Shown in pieces: positions 5,670-11,850 of a DNA stretch of 23,870 nucleotides (position 1 is the first letter of the stretch; every line of letters starts with the position of its first letter). The position numbers and the translations under genes were made by a program. Under the pieces are notes generated by a model, which was given only the letters and a program-made list of their open reading frames with translations, had not been told where the DNA came from and ran no database searches. Location of the stretch: IMG/VR virus record IMGVR_UViG_3300023180_000401, positions 1 through 23,870 of that record; one strand, 5' to 3'. The DNA is from a virus.

Positions 5670-5877
5670 CATACTCCTTGATGAATTGTTCGGTGTCTGC
5701 TGTTAACTGTGCTTTAAGTTTTCTCTTCATGTTCCACATTAAAATCCTAACATATGCATATTTAATTTGAAGTTCTAGATAAGTAAATACTCTTAGAGTT
5801 CCTTCAAATCCTGCATAGGCAATCATTAAAAGAAGGATTGCCATTAGTAGATAGAATTCAAGTAAAAATGATGCCAT
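5641..5877 (-). CDS. Single-span membrane protein (78 aa)
   Basis: MASFLLEFYLLMAILLLMIA forms one N-terminal membrane helix (about 4-24). An aromatic stretch (FTYLELQIKYAYVRILMW) and a basic cytoplasm-type tail ending EYDAKRKSNQD follow. It is the first gene behind the promoter at 5898-5925, with about 20 bases from the -10 box to the ATG and no Shine-Dalgarno. Unknown function. The 3' end overlaps the 54-aa gene by 29 bases. Confidence 0.75.
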   Translation of the reverse strand: MASFLLEFYLLMAILLLMIAYAGFEGTLRVFTYLELQIKYAYVRILMWNMKRKLKAQLTADTEQFIKEYDAKRKSNQD

Positions 5878-5897
5878 GAAGATACAGCGTAGTACTA

Positions 5898-5925
5898 ATT
5901 ATAATGAGATGAAAGGAGATGTCAA
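5898..5925 (-). promoter_or_regulatory. Promoter, exact boxes with 16-base spacer
   Basis: TTGACA at 5925-5920 and TATAAT at 5903-5898. It begins one base after the stop of the 64-aa gene (5929-5927) and drives the four small genes upstream of psbA. Confidence 0.82.
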
Positions 5926-5926
5926 C

Positions 5927-6121
5927 CTAAAGTTCGTGTCTCCTAACAGAACCTTTGATTTCGTTTTCCTTAACAAATGCCTTTGCCCCTCTTTGCGTGT
6001 TAAACATTTTTGCAAATCGAGGATCCAAATTCCATTTAGTAGCAGACACTAGGTATTCAGTTCTGCCATTATTTTTTCTTGTGACTATCCACAAGATGTT
6101 ATTTTCTGCATCAGTTGACAT
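5927..6121 (-). CDS. Unknown small protein (64 aa)
   Basis: MSTDAENNILWIVTRKNNGR leads into a compact, probably mixed alpha/beta, basic protein ending KGSVRRHEL, with no membrane segment and no Cys. The leader between the upstream stop (6148-6146) and this ATG is 24 bases, AT-rich and without Shine-Dalgarno. No family recognised. Last gene of the run that starts at 7298. Confidence 0.65.
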   Translation of the reverse strand: MSTDAENNILWIVTRKNNGRTEYLVSATKWNLDPRFAKMFNTQRGAKAFVKENEIKGSVRRHEL

Positions 6122-6145
6122 GGTAATAAAAATAATATTCTCTGT

Positions 6146-6358
6146 TTATTTATTTGACCAGAGGTTCCTAAAATAAACATCGACAGAATTCAATCCATCC
6201 AAAGGTGCTACTTCAGATTTTAATGCCCATTCGTAACAGAAATCAATCATGTCAGAAGATACATGAGTTACACCATACATCCTAGAAAATGATGAGGTAG
6301 CAAAGTGAAACCTTCTCTTAATGTGCGGTTCCATTTCCCTTATAGTGTTCTGATTCAT
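6146..6358 (-). CDS. Unknown small protein (70 aa)
   Basis: MNQNTIREMEPHIKRRFHFA then SSFSRMYGVTHVSSDMIDFC and an acidic middle; soluble, one Cys. A strong GGAGG six bases before the ATG at 6358 fixes the start, even though this overlaps the upstream 43-aa gene by 41 bases. No known family. Confidence 0.7.
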   Translation of the reverse strand: MNQNTIREMEPHIKRRFHFATSSFSRMYGVTHVSSDMIDFCYEWALKSEVAPLDGLNSVDVYFRNLWSNK

Positions 6359-6449
6359 AGTATCCTCCTTTCTTTGATGCGAAATAGAGTGTAGTTATGA
6401 CGAACGGAATTGCAATAATTGCTAATCCCCTTCCTAATAAATGTTCCAT
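6318..6449 (-). CDS. Tiny membrane protein (43 aa)
   Basis: I place the start at the ATG at 6449, which shares a base with the upstream TAA (TAATG); longer in-frame starts exist at 6491 and 6515 but lie inside the upstream gene. MEHLLGRGLAIIAIPFVITT forms one membrane helix (about 8-25), followed by a charged, Gly/Tyr-rich tail (SKKGGYYESEHYKGNGTAH). Function unknown. Confidence 0.6.
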   Translation of the reverse strand: MEHLLGRGLAIIAIPFVITTLYFASKKGGYYESEHYKGNGTAH

Positions 6450-6586
6450 TATTGGTCTATCCCAAGTTCCCTTAAGTAATCGATCCACCATTGAGGATCC
6501 TTTTTCATTCTCCATTGTGGAACCTCCATACCCTTTTCAGAGTAATATTCAAACAGAGCATCATCGATAATCTGTTTTACTTCCAT
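6449..6586 (-). CDS. Small Trp-rich protein (45 aa)
   Basis: Start chosen at 6586 because GAGGAGG lies close upstream; a longer frame to 6694 is inside the previous gene. MEVKQIIDDALFEYYSEKGM continues to a Trp-rich end (QWRMKKDPQWWIDYLRELGID). Sequences ending DPQWWIDYLRELG-like are typical of small cyanophage proteins; function unknown. It overlaps the upstream gene by 26 bases. Confidence 0.65.
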   Translation of the reverse strand: MEVKQIIDDALFEYYSEKGMEVPQWRMKKDPQWWIDYLRELGIDQ

Positions 6587-6770
6587 ATTCTTCTTCCTCC
6601 TCATCAACGTCTGCATATGCATCTGCCACATAAGGTCCGTGTGGTTTTCTGGATTCTTCTCTGACATATTCTTGCTCAGTATTAACTGCAGCAATCCATA
6701 CTGACAGCTTCATTATTATGTAGATAACAATAAGAGGTAAGAAACAAGACAATAAAATTAAAGTTTTCAT
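6561..6770 (-). CDS. Membrane-anchored acidic protein (69 aa)
   Basis: MKTLILLSCFLPLIVIYIIM is a hydrophobic N-terminal segment (membrane anchor or uncleaved leader), followed by an amphipathic part and a very acidic stretch of Asp/Glu (about 53-61). The start overlaps the upstream stop as ATGA and has an AAGGA motif. No function known. Confidence 0.7.
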   Translation of the reverse strand: MKTLILLSCFLPLIVIYIIMKLSVWIAAVNTEQEYVREESRKPHGPYVADAYADVDEEEEEYGSKTDYR

Positions 6771-6946
6771 TTGTCCTTGAGTAAATGTTCGATTCTCCTT
6801 CTCATTTCTTGGGATTCTTTTTGCTCCCTTTCACAATGTCTATACCCCCGTTGCCCTCTCATGATCATTGTTCCTTGATAGAACATAGTAGCGGCAAAAA
6901 TTAATAGGAAAACTATTCCTATTACTTCAGGGTAATGTCCATCCAT
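6767..6946 (-). CDS. Membrane protein with charged tail (59 aa)
   Basis: ATG at 6946, TGA at 6769-6767. MDGHYPEVIGIVFLLIFAAT has one membrane helix (about 7-27), then a long basic, Glu/Arg-rich tail (REQKESQEMRRRIEHLLKDK) that should form a cytoplasmic helix or coiled coil. It overlaps its upstream neighbour by 25 bases and the next gene as ATGA. Layout (one span plus coiled coil) recalls small phage membrane proteins such as spanins or lysis regulators, but there is no specific evidence for this. Confidence 0.65.
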   Translation of the reverse strand: MDGHYPEVIGIVFLLIFAATMFYQGTMIMRGQRGYRHCEREQKESQEMRRRIEHLLKDK

Positions 6947-7152
6947 GGTAGTAGAGGTGGTATTACTCCAATGAGTCGAAGAAGACCCTCAGCAAAAAGT
7001 GCAAGAACAACCCAACCAACACACATTGAGATAATCGAAGCATTTCGATTATGCTTTCGTATGGCATCATCAATCATCTCCTGTACTTCTTCTTTTGTTA
7101 CATAATCTGGAGGTTCAATATCAGAACCCCATTTACTTAAGAAAGTTTTCAT
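6922..7152 (-). CDS. Single-span membrane protein (76 aa)
   Basis: MKTFLSKWGSDIEPPDYVTK and an acidic helix (EEVQEMIDDAIRKHNR) precede a C-terminal hydrophobic region (about 39-66) ending LPWMDITLK. The cytoplasmic part would be N-terminal. It overlaps the upstream stop as ATGA. Function unknown. Confidence 0.7.
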   Translation of the reverse strand: MKTFLSKWGSDIEPPDYVTKEEVQEMIDDAIRKHNRNASIISMCVGWVVLALFAEGLLRLIGVIPPLLPWMDITLK

Positions 7153-7298
7153 TTGTGTTTTTTAGAAAAAGGTTCCCAATGTTGCCAATTATATTTGTGG
7201 ATTGCCCAAATACCTAAGATAGGAACAAACACCAATGAAAAACATAAAGTCCCTAAAGTAAAGGGGTTGTTCAAAACCCAGGCAGCAAAATGTACCAT
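7149..7298 (-). CDS. Tiny membrane protein (49 aa)
   Basis: ATG at 7298-7296, TGA at 7151-7149. MVHFAAWVLNNPFTLGTLCF and the following 12 residues are hydrophobic (one or two short spans), with a Trp/His-rich tail (IWAIHKYNWQHWEPFSKKHK). It follows the terminator at 7305-7333 and heads the small-gene run, so a promoter must lie nearby; I see only a weak TATTAT one base before the ATG. There is no Shine-Dalgarno. Confidence 0.65.
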   Translation of the reverse strand: MVHFAAWVLNNPFTLGTLCFSLVFVPILGIWAIHKYNWQHWEPFSKKHK

Positions 7299-7304
7299 GA
7301 TAAT

Positions 7305-7333
7305 AAAAAAGACCACCCTATATAGGTGGTCTT
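7305..7333 (-). terminator. Terminator after the thioredoxin-like gene
   Basis: Minus strand: a perfect 9-bp stem AAGACCACC/GGTGGTCTT (7333-7325 with 7317-7309), 7-base loop and a T-tract (7310-7305). It ends the hli-petF-hli-trx unit. Confidence 0.88.
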
Positions 7334-7353
7334 AAATAAATGTTTGAGTTTTC

Positions 7354-7626
7354 TTACAAATGTTTAGCAATAGTTGCTTTCCAAAACTCAGAAGTCATGT
7401 CTTGCGATCCTGTTATTTTAGCAACGATGTTGCCTTCAGACAACGCAATAAGAGTTGGTGTAGCTTCAACGCCACATTGCTTAGCAAAGTCAGACCACTC
7501 ACCATTCTCTTTGGCATTGGTAATTTGTATTACCTCTTGCCAACCATCAACTTTCTTTAATTGAGTTTCAGCGTACATACAAGGTCGGCAACCTTCCTGT
7601 ACAAACAAATGAATATCAATCACCAC
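7354..7626 (-). CDS. Thioredoxin-like protein
   Basis: A 90-residue thioredoxin/glutaredoxin-fold protein. The redox motif CRPC is at 13-16 (EGCRPCMY) and the cis-proline in ATPTL follows (about 55-59), as in the thioredoxin fold. It is shorter than host thioredoxin A (about 105). It probably reduces disulfides in the cytoplasm; ribonucleotide reductase, encoded elsewhere here, is a natural partner but this is inferred. The start is GTG (7626, or the GTG three bases downstream) overlapping the hli stop, so translation is coupled to hli. It is last in the petF unit. Confidence 0.85.
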   Translation of the reverse strand: MVIDIHLFVQEGCRPCMYAETQLKKVDGWQEVIQITNAKENGEWSDFAKQCGVEATPTLIALSEGNIVAKITGSQDMTSEFWKATIAKHL

Positions 7627-7739
7627 ACACCAGGAATGATTTGTCCAGTGGTAATGTAAGCACCAACAGCAGCAACGAAACCGATCATTGCCAGACGTGC
7701 ATTGAGGATCTCTGCCTCAGGAGTGAAAAGTTTTTTCAT
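7620..7739 (-). CDS. hli: High-light-inducible protein, short form (39 aa)
   Basis: ATG at 7739-7737, TGA at 7622-7620. One chlorophyll-binding helix with the Hli signature E-x-x-N-x-R-x-A-M-I-G (EILNARLAMIG) and the conserved end TTGQIIPG. Hli proteins bind chlorophyll and carotenoid in thylakoids and protect photosystem assembly under light stress. Too short for standard gene lists but unmistakable. It sits two bases after the 43-aa gene and overlaps the thioredoxin-like gene. Confidence 0.92.
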   Translation of the reverse strand: MKKLFTPEAEILNARLAMIGFVAAVGAYITTGQIIPGVW

Positions 7740-7740
7740 G

Positions 7741-7872
7741 TTAGTAATGGTTGTGAAGTTTGGGTGAAAGGTATGGACGGGAAAACACTGCCGAGAATGG
7801 TAGAGTTTTCAATTCTTCTAGTTGTTCTTGGGATAAACGACCCCAACGAAGACGGGCAAGGAAATATTTCAC
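7741..7872 (-). CDS. Small basic protein, GTG start (43 aa)
   Basis: GTG at 7872 overlaps the petF stop as GTGA; TAA at 7743-7741 lies two bases before the hli ATG, so the frame fills the gap exactly. The product begins [20 protein letters not shown] and ends with a basic, aromatic, His-rich tail. No family known. Its placement in the petF-hli operon is the main evidence that it is real. Confidence 0.55.
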   Translation of the reverse strand: MKYFLARLRWGRLSQEQLEELKTLPFSAVFSRPYLSPKLHNHY

Positions 7873-8162
7873 AGATTCTCTTCTTGTTCAGTCAGGATAA
7901 CACAGTCGCTGGTGGGGTATGCTACACAAGTGAGAACAAATCCATCAGCAATCTGGTCATCGTCCAAGAAGGATTGTTCATCATTATCTACGGTGCCAGA
8001 GATGAGTTTTCCAGCACACGCCGAACAAGCGCCTGCTTTGCACGACGAAGGAAGGTCAACACCTGCCTCTTCTGCCGCTTCAAGAATGTATTGATCATCG
8101 GCACATTCAATCGTAGTTTCAGTGCCATCAGGAGATTGAAGAGTAACGTTAAAGGTTGTCAT
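7869..8162 (-). CDS. petF: Plant-type [2Fe-2S] ferredoxin
   Basis: 97 residues, the normal length for photosynthetic ferredoxin. Cluster ligands are in the classic spacing: Cys41, Cys46, Cys49 and Cys79 ([14 protein letters not shown] and LTCVAYP). It takes electrons from photosystem I and can feed reductases such as the bilin reductases that some cyanophages also carry. The ATG at 8162 overlaps the stop of the 28-aa frame; a longer TTG frame is less likely. A promoter lies at 8226-8254. A further Cys at 87 is not a ligand position. Confidence 0.95.
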   Translation of the reverse strand: MTTFNVTLQSPDGTETTIECADDQYILEAAEEAGVDLPSSCKAGACSACAGKLISGTVDNDEQSFLDDDQIADGFVLTCVAYPTSDCVILTEQEENL

Positions 8163-8248
8163 CAGTAAGTTTCGCAAAGTTTTTCAACAGAGATTGCCAA
8201 CAGAACAAAGAAGGCAACAGAGGTAATAGTAAAGCAAAGAGCGAGCAT
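8162..8248 (-). CDS. Possible 28-residue membrane peptide
   Basis: ATG at 8248-8246 and TGA at 8164-8162, overlapping petF as TGATG. The peptide [20 protein letters not shown] plus VEKLCETY is one hydrophobic helix with a short charged tail, like the small membrane peptides elsewhere in the window. Against it: the petF promoter (8226-8254) lies inside it, so a transcript from that site would not carry its start; it would need read-through from the hli promoter at 8468-8496. Confidence 0.45.
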   Translation of the reverse strand: MLALCFTITSVAFFVLLAISVEKLCETY

Positions 8249-8254
8249 TGTCAA
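8226..8254 (-). promoter_or_regulatory. Promoter ahead of petF
   Basis: TTGACA at 8254-8249, 17-base spacer, TACTAT at 8231-8226. The hli stop (8253-8251) is inside the -35. Confidence 0.7.
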
Positions 8255-8442
8255 GCTACTCCGAAGAAGAGGTTACCAGTGAGAGCATAAGAAAGAGCAC
8301 CAGCAATAATGCCGACCATTGCCCAGCGTCCATTATAAGTTTCTTTCCATTCATTTGGGGTTTGCTGTCCATAGTTATGGTAGTACATGGTGGGTTCTTT
8401 TGCCCACATGTTGTTCTGACCATGTTCGTTGGAGGTAATCAT
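8251..8442 (-). CDS. hli: High-light-inducible protein, long form (63 aa)
   Basis: A polar N-terminus (MITSNEHGQNNMWAKEPTMY) and one chlorophyll-binding helix with ETYNGRWAMVGIIAGALSYA, matching the Hli motif E-x-x-N-x-R-x-A-M-x-G. Start placed at the ATG at 8442; a TTG further up is within the promoter. It has about 25 bases between -10 and ATG. The tail FFGVA is followed by TGA inside the next promoter. Role as for the short hli: pigment binding and photoprotection. Confidence 0.92.
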   Translation of the reverse strand: MITSNEHGQNNMWAKEPTMYYHNYGQQTPNEWKETYNGRWAMVGIIAGALSYALTGNLFFGVA

Positions 8443-8467
8443 TTGCTTTGTAAAGAATTGCAACAAT

Positions 8468-8496
8468 AGTATATATGGATTGTTGCGTTTTGTCAA
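8468..8496 (-). promoter_or_regulatory. Promoter for the long hli
   Basis: TTGACA at 8496-8491, 17-base spacer, TATACT at 8473-8468. The stop of the 109-aa gene (8495-8493) is inside the -35. Confidence 0.82.
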
Positions 8497-8822
8497 GCAC
8501 CAAATATCACGGGATCCTCACCGATCTTGACCACAGGTTGTCCAGTGATACGATCTTCAGTCAGGTATACAGGATCATTAAAGTCAACTTGACGATTCCC
8601 CATCATCAGAGATTTAAATTCAACCCAACGATCCATATGATCCTTGTGATAGTTAATCCACTCTTGAGCAGATGCCAGCACCGTCTCATAGCATTGACGA
8701 GGACTGGTGCTCATATCATCATTCAGATACTCAGCAATAGCATCATCCAAGCGTGACCGCCGTTGCTTTTGATACGATGCTTCCCAGTCATGCTCGATTG
8801 CGGGGCGTCCTTCGATAGTCAT
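8493..8822 (-). CDS. Conserved cyanophage protein of unknown function (109 aa)
   Basis: MTIEGRPAIEHDWEASYQKQ opens a largely helical soluble protein (YETVLASAQEWINYHKDHMD in the middle) ending in a short beta-rich part (GQPVVKIGEDPVIFGA). Proteins with the GRP..HDWEASYQ.QR start are common beside hli in marine cyanophages, without known role. First gene behind the hairpin-embedded promoter at 8847-8875. No Shine-Dalgarno; a competing ATG eight bases upstream opens only a short frame. Confidence 0.8.
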   Translation of the reverse strand: MTIEGRPAIEHDWEASYQKQRRSRLDDAIAEYLNDDMSTSPRQCYETVLASAQEWINYHKDHMDRWVEFKSLMMGNRQVDFNDPVYLTEDRITGQPVVKIGEDPVIFGA

Positions 8823-8829
8823 TGGTCAT

Positions 8830-8864
8830 AAAAAAACGACCCCCGCATCGTAGCAGGAGTCGTT
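8830..8864 (-). terminator. Terminator after the fibre genes, loop equals a -10 box
   Basis: Minus strand: a 12-bp stem (8864-8853 with 8846-8835, two G-U pairs), loop 8852-8847 reading TACGAT, then a run of T to 8830. The loop is exactly the -10 of the promoter at 8847-8875. Confidence 0.88.
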
Positions 8865-8875
8865 GGGTCTGTCAA
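8847..8875 (-). promoter_or_regulatory. Promoter with its -10 in a terminator loop
   Basis: TTGACA at 8875-8870, 17-base spacer, TACGAT at 8852-8847. The spacer is mostly the left arm of the terminator. The start point near 8840 is in the right arm, so its RNA lacks the left arm. Confidence 0.78.
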
Positions 8876-8881
8876 CAGGGT

Positions 8882-10060
8882 TTATTCAGAATACCTGACA
8901 ATGTTTGGATAGACATCACCAACAGTATACGTTCCTCCCGCAACATACATACTATTCCCTAGTCCATTATCTCTAATCATGGATGCACCAGGATTCCATT
9001 TGTTAGCACTCCAAGTTGGTACAGTATAAGAAGTACTAGCACCAACAACAGGAAGAGCTAATTTACCTCCAGGATATGCTGCATTTGCCTCATAACTTCT
9101 ATCAGTAACTAATGAATAAATTTCACCGTTCATTGCACCACAGGATGACCAGTAATATTGATTATCACTTATAGTCCAATTTGTACCACTATCATCACTT
9201 CTGTAAAGTTTACCATCACCATTTATTTCTGAACCAATTCCATATTTTGTACCAGTTACTGCAAGTTTATATCTATAAGAATTTTGACTAAACGTAGTAA
9301 AATTCCACCCAGTTGCAGTAAGTTGATCTACTTGAATTGTATTTGAACTACTGATTACTAATTTGTATAGTTCTGTAGTGCCCCACTGAAGAATGACATG
9401 AATGTTTCCAGTTGTAGGATCAATCTCTGGCATCGTAAAATAAGAATTACTAATATACCCTTGAGTGTTAGTCCCTCCAGTCCATCTGTCTGTTCCAGTA
9501 TTCCAACTAACAACAGGTAATGACATTACACCATTACCAGATATGGTTCTAATGAAAAGCGCGTTAGTTACTTTTTTAAACATCCATAGTTCTTGAACAG
9601 GACCAGATTCATATACAATAAAACGAATCCAATTTGCGTTGGGACTATAATTATTAGTATTAATAGCACTAACATTTAATCTGTTATCATTATCATTAAC
9701 TCTCCAATAATAGTTCGCCAAACTATCATTGGTGTAAATATTTTCAAATGCTGTTGATGCATATTGACCAATTCCTGCCCTACCTAACACTAAAGGAAGT
9801 CCACCGAGACCGTTTACATTTGGGTCATTAGCATCACCTCTACCATTAAAAGTAGCTCTATAAAGATTACTTAATCTATCACCAACAAAGACACCACCAT
9901 TTGAAGTAGATGTGGCATTATTATCAAAAGCAGATACCATAAACTGATTTCTTTGGCAGGTAAAATCTCTAATATATGTGCCTAGAAATGCTTCAGAATC
10001 TCCAGTAGCTTCTCTAAGTTGATACGGATTAACTCCGCCAAATGAACTTAAGAATGACAT
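8882..10060 (-). CDS. Fibre-like protein with an Asp-box
   Basis: 392 residues, rich in Asn, Ser, Thr, Gly and Tyr and poor in Lys, as in virion surface proteins. The Asp-box SDDSGTNW is at 288-295 (pattern S-x-D-x-G-x-x-W), a hallmark of sialidase-type beta-propeller blades; other blades are less clear. It follows the 255-aa gene with one base between them and is under the same late promoter (10854-10861). Probably a tail fibre or receptor-binding component that recognises host surface sugars; enzymatic activity is not supported by any catalytic motif I can see. Confidence 0.65.
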   Translation of the reverse strand: MSFLSSFGGVNPYQLREATGDSEAFLGTYIRDFTCQRNQFMVSAFDNNATSTSNGGVFVGDRLSNLYRATFNGRGDANDPNVNGLGGLPLVLGRAGIGQYASTAFENIYTNDSLANYYWRVNDNDNRLNVSAINTNNYSPNANWIRFIVYESGPVQELWMFKKVTNALFIRTISGNGVMSLPVVSWNTGTDRWTGGTNTQGYISNSYFTMPEIDPTTGNIHVILQWGTTELYKLVISSSNTIQVDQLTATGWNFTTFSQNSYRYKLAVTGTKYGIGSEINGDGKLYRSDDSGTNWTISDNQYYWSSCGAMNGEIYSLVTDRSYEANAAYPGGKLALPVVGASTSYTVPTWSANKWNPGASMIRDNGLGNSMYVAGGTYTVGDVYPNIVRYSE

Positions 10061-10061
10061 T

Positions 10062-10829
10062 TTAGATTAACCTCCATTGAACTGTTGAATTTACATATAC
10101 TAAGGATGTCGTACTGTATGGCGAGTCAAGAATAAGATCTTCAGCCAATCCCATTATCTCTTTTCCGTTCCTGTCTAGAGTAACGTTAATAAAATCTCCC
10201 GCTAAATTAACAGATACCGTATCACCATCAAGTGGATTTGGAGGTAGGGTTACCGTAATTCCATCTGTAAGAACACTCAAAAACTCACCAGATTCTAGTG
10301 TGTAGTTTGTAGAAGTAGAGTTAGTTACATACTTTCTACCATTAGTAACTACCCGACTTCTGCTGCTGAGTTGAGTGTCTAAAATATACCATCTTCCATC
10401 AAAGGAAACTAAGGTAACTCCAGAAAAAGGAGTGTCAATTACAATTCCATCATTAGCAGCAAATCCATCAATTTGATCTCCAGTTCCAGGATTGATGGTT
10501 ACGTTCCTGCCAGTCACTTCATAATCTTCATTAGTAATGAAACTAAACCAATCCCCACTATTAACGTCAGAAATCAATGGAAGAGTTAATACAGGATTTG
10601 CAGTATTGTATCCAACAAACACGTACTGATTAACCTGTGCATCGGTAAGTGATGTATTGGCAGATATAGGAGTTGAACCTAAAATTGGAAATCGTTTTGC
10701 ATCAGTTCCCAATTTTGCAAGAGTTACTGCACCGTTAAGAATCTTATCAGTGATTACTGCACTGTTGTTGATCTTCAGGGAACTAATTGCATTATTTGTT
10801 ATTCCATCTCTTGGAATTTGATATACCAT
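10062..10829 (-). CDS. Tail-fibre-like structural protein
   Basis: 255 residues. Starts MVYQIPRDGITNNAISSLKI with repeated short elements (NNSAVITDKILNGAVTLAKL) like the N-terminal repeats of phage fibre proteins, followed by a beta-rich Thr/Val/Asn/Gly body (two similar halves, e.g. PVLTLPLISDVNSGDW and ITVTLPPNPLDGDTVSV, suggest a duplicated domain). The late promoter lies 24 bases upstream of the ATG. It probably forms part of a fibre with the next gene product. Confidence 0.7.
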   Translation of the reverse strand: MVYQIPRDGITNNAISSLKINNSAVITDKILNGAVTLAKLGTDAKRFPILGSTPISANTSLTDAQVNQYVFVGYNTANPVLTLPLISDVNSGDWFSFITNEDYEVTGRNVTINPGTGDQIDGFAANDGIVIDTPFSGVTLVSFDGRWYILDTQLSSRSRVVTNGRKYVTNSTSTNYTLESGEFLSVLTDGITVTLPPNPLDGDTVSVNLAGDFINVTLDRNGKEIMGLAEDLILDSPYSTTSLVYVNSTVQWRLI

Positions 10830-10834
10830 TTATC

Positions 10835-10863
10835 TTGACAAATGTTTCTGATGTATTTATACT
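10835..10863 (+). promoter_or_regulatory. Possible antisense promoter
   Basis: On the plus strand TTGACA (10835-10840), 17 bases, TATACT (10858-10863). It would fire into cpeT in the antisense direction. No plus-strand gene is known here, and it overlaps the late box on the other strand, so it may be fortuitous. Confidence 0.35.
10854..10861 (-). promoter_or_regulatory. T4-type late promoter for the fibre genes
   Basis: TATAAATA on the minus strand, 24 bases before the ATG at 10829. The cpeT stop TAA (10859-10857) is inside it. Confidence 0.75.
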
Positions 10864-11279
10864 TTATCAAAAACAAAGGGTCCATTTGTAGATCCCCATT
10901 TCTGTTCTTTGGTCTCAGGATCTAGTCCAGCATCAATGACTTTGTACTGAGTAGAAGTCAGTTCCGCTCTACTTACAAGAAGAGTTCCTTTAAATACACA
11001 ACCAGGAACAGTTCCTCCTCTGTAAACATATGCTTGCTTTTGAAAGACAAGGTTACATTGATCGTTCTCTATTACAATGATATCTTTATGCTGTACTACC
11101 TTGATAATTTTATCTCGGTATGGTTTGGGATCATGATTATATCTCTGAGTAACATGAAACTCATTGTCAGAGATTCGTTCATGCTTCAGAATGATATGGG
11201 CAAAGGAAGTTGGACGACTAGATGCCTGTCGCCAATTATTATACTCACCTTCAAACCAATTTGTAAATTCCTCTAGCAT
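10857..11279 (-). CDS. cpeT: CpeT-like phycobiliprotein lyase
   Basis: 140 residues resembling the CpcT/CpeT family, which attaches bilin chromophores to phycobiliproteins. Visible family features: an N-terminal EFTNWFEGEYNNW.QA, FAHIILKHERI, a strand with YRDKIIKVVQ, CNLVFQK (about 75-81), GCVFKGTLLVSRAELTST, and the strongly conserved end DPETKEQKWGSTNGPF. Host proteins are about 200 residues, so this is the short phage form, lacking some of the barrel. A phage CpeT homologue has been studied in Prochlorococcus phage P-HM1; its exact role is unclear. It follows tRNA-Gly by 16 bases. The start at 11279 is an ATG without a clear Shine-Dalgarno. Confidence 0.88.
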   Translation of the reverse strand: MLEEFTNWFEGEYNNWRQASSRPTSFAHIILKHERISDNEFHVTQRYNHDPKPYRDKIIKVVQHKDIIVIENDQCNLVFQKQAYVYRGGTVPGCVFKGTLLVSRAELTSTQYKVIDAGLDPETKEQKWGSTNGPFVFDKV

Positions 11280-11295
11280 TGTTTTATATTAAAAG

Positions 11296-11367
11296 AGCGG
11301 AGTATCGGATTCGAACCGACGACATCTAACTTGGAAGGATAGCGTTCTACCACTGAACTAACTCCGC
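11296..11367 (-). tRNA. tRNA-Gly (UCC)
   Basis: 72 nt with a complete cloverleaf: acceptor GCGGAGU/ACUCCGC, anticodon loop CTTCCAA (anticodon UCC), T-loop TTCGAAT. The discriminator is U, as expected for glycine. CCA is not encoded. A perfect 7-bp hairpin (11372-11378 with 11385-11391) lies just upstream. Confidence 0.95.
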
Positions 11368-11596
11368 AGGTGGGGGAAGGTCAGTTCCCCCGAGCACATG
11401 CACGCCACTTGCTCTTTAACCAGAAGCAAGAAACTGGGCGGAGAAAGAAATTCCCCATCCGCACCACTTGCTCTTGAGAGAAGCAAGAAACTCCGAGGGT
11501 CATTTGACCATCCCGACCAGGGCGCTTTTTACACCATCCCGAGGTGCTGGGTCATATTGACTCCACCAGGGCACTTTTAATGTCAGTCCGAGACAA
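11368..11596 (-). repeat. Repeat-rich noncoding stretch between tRNA-Gly and the 75-aa gene
   Basis: No convincing gene on the minus strand; a plus-strand frame (11398-11580) is just the repeats in translation. Two copies of CCACTTGCTCTT...AGAAGCAAGAAACT (11403-11433 and 11464-11492) each fold into a stem of CTTGCT with AGCAAG. A second pair, ACCAGGGC(G/A)CTTTT, is at 11516-11530 and 11565-11580. There is a palindrome GGTCATTTGACC (11498-11509), a related GTCA-TAT-TGAC and a strong 7-bp hairpin at 11372-11391. This suggests a structured RNA or decayed duplicated segment in the tRNA transcript. Confidence 0.6.
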
Positions 11597-11824
11597 TCAA
11601 ACGTAAACTCCAGATTCAATCAAATCTGCTTCAACATTGTCCAGAATAATGTTGTAATCATCTTCTGGGTCATCGTACAATTGAACACCTTGATCCTCAT
11701 AGAAACGAATAAGTTTCTGATAAAGTTTAGGGTAATCTTCGTCGATAGCAATATTGCCTTCGACTGCTTCAGTCAGTTTCTTAAGATCTGATTTGAACTT
11801 GGAATAAAATTTTGAACGAGACAT
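11597..11824 (-). CDS. Small acidic phage protein (75 aa)
   Basis: MSRSKFYSKFKSDLKKLTEA is a basic helix, followed by an acidic C-terminal half (YDDPEDDYNIILDNVEADLI). Soluble, no Cys or membrane segment. An AAAGG motif lies upstream of the ATG. It follows tRNA-Pro in the same transcript. No known family. Confidence 0.7.
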   Translation of the reverse strand: MSRSKFYSKFKSDLKKLTEAVEGNIAIDEDYPKLYQKLIRFYEDQGVQLYDDPEDDYNIILDNVEADLIESGVYV

Positions 11825-11850
11825 TGCCTTTGCAATTTAACTGTGGTTAG

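Noticed and set aside
7641-8168. 175-codon plus-strand frame
   Set aside because: It is antisense to hli, the 43-aa gene and petF, all clearly real.
11398-11580. Plus-strand 60-codon frame in the repeat region
   Set aside because: Its apparent repeat (RSKKL twice) is just the DNA repeat translated; all other genes are on the minus strand and there is no start signal.
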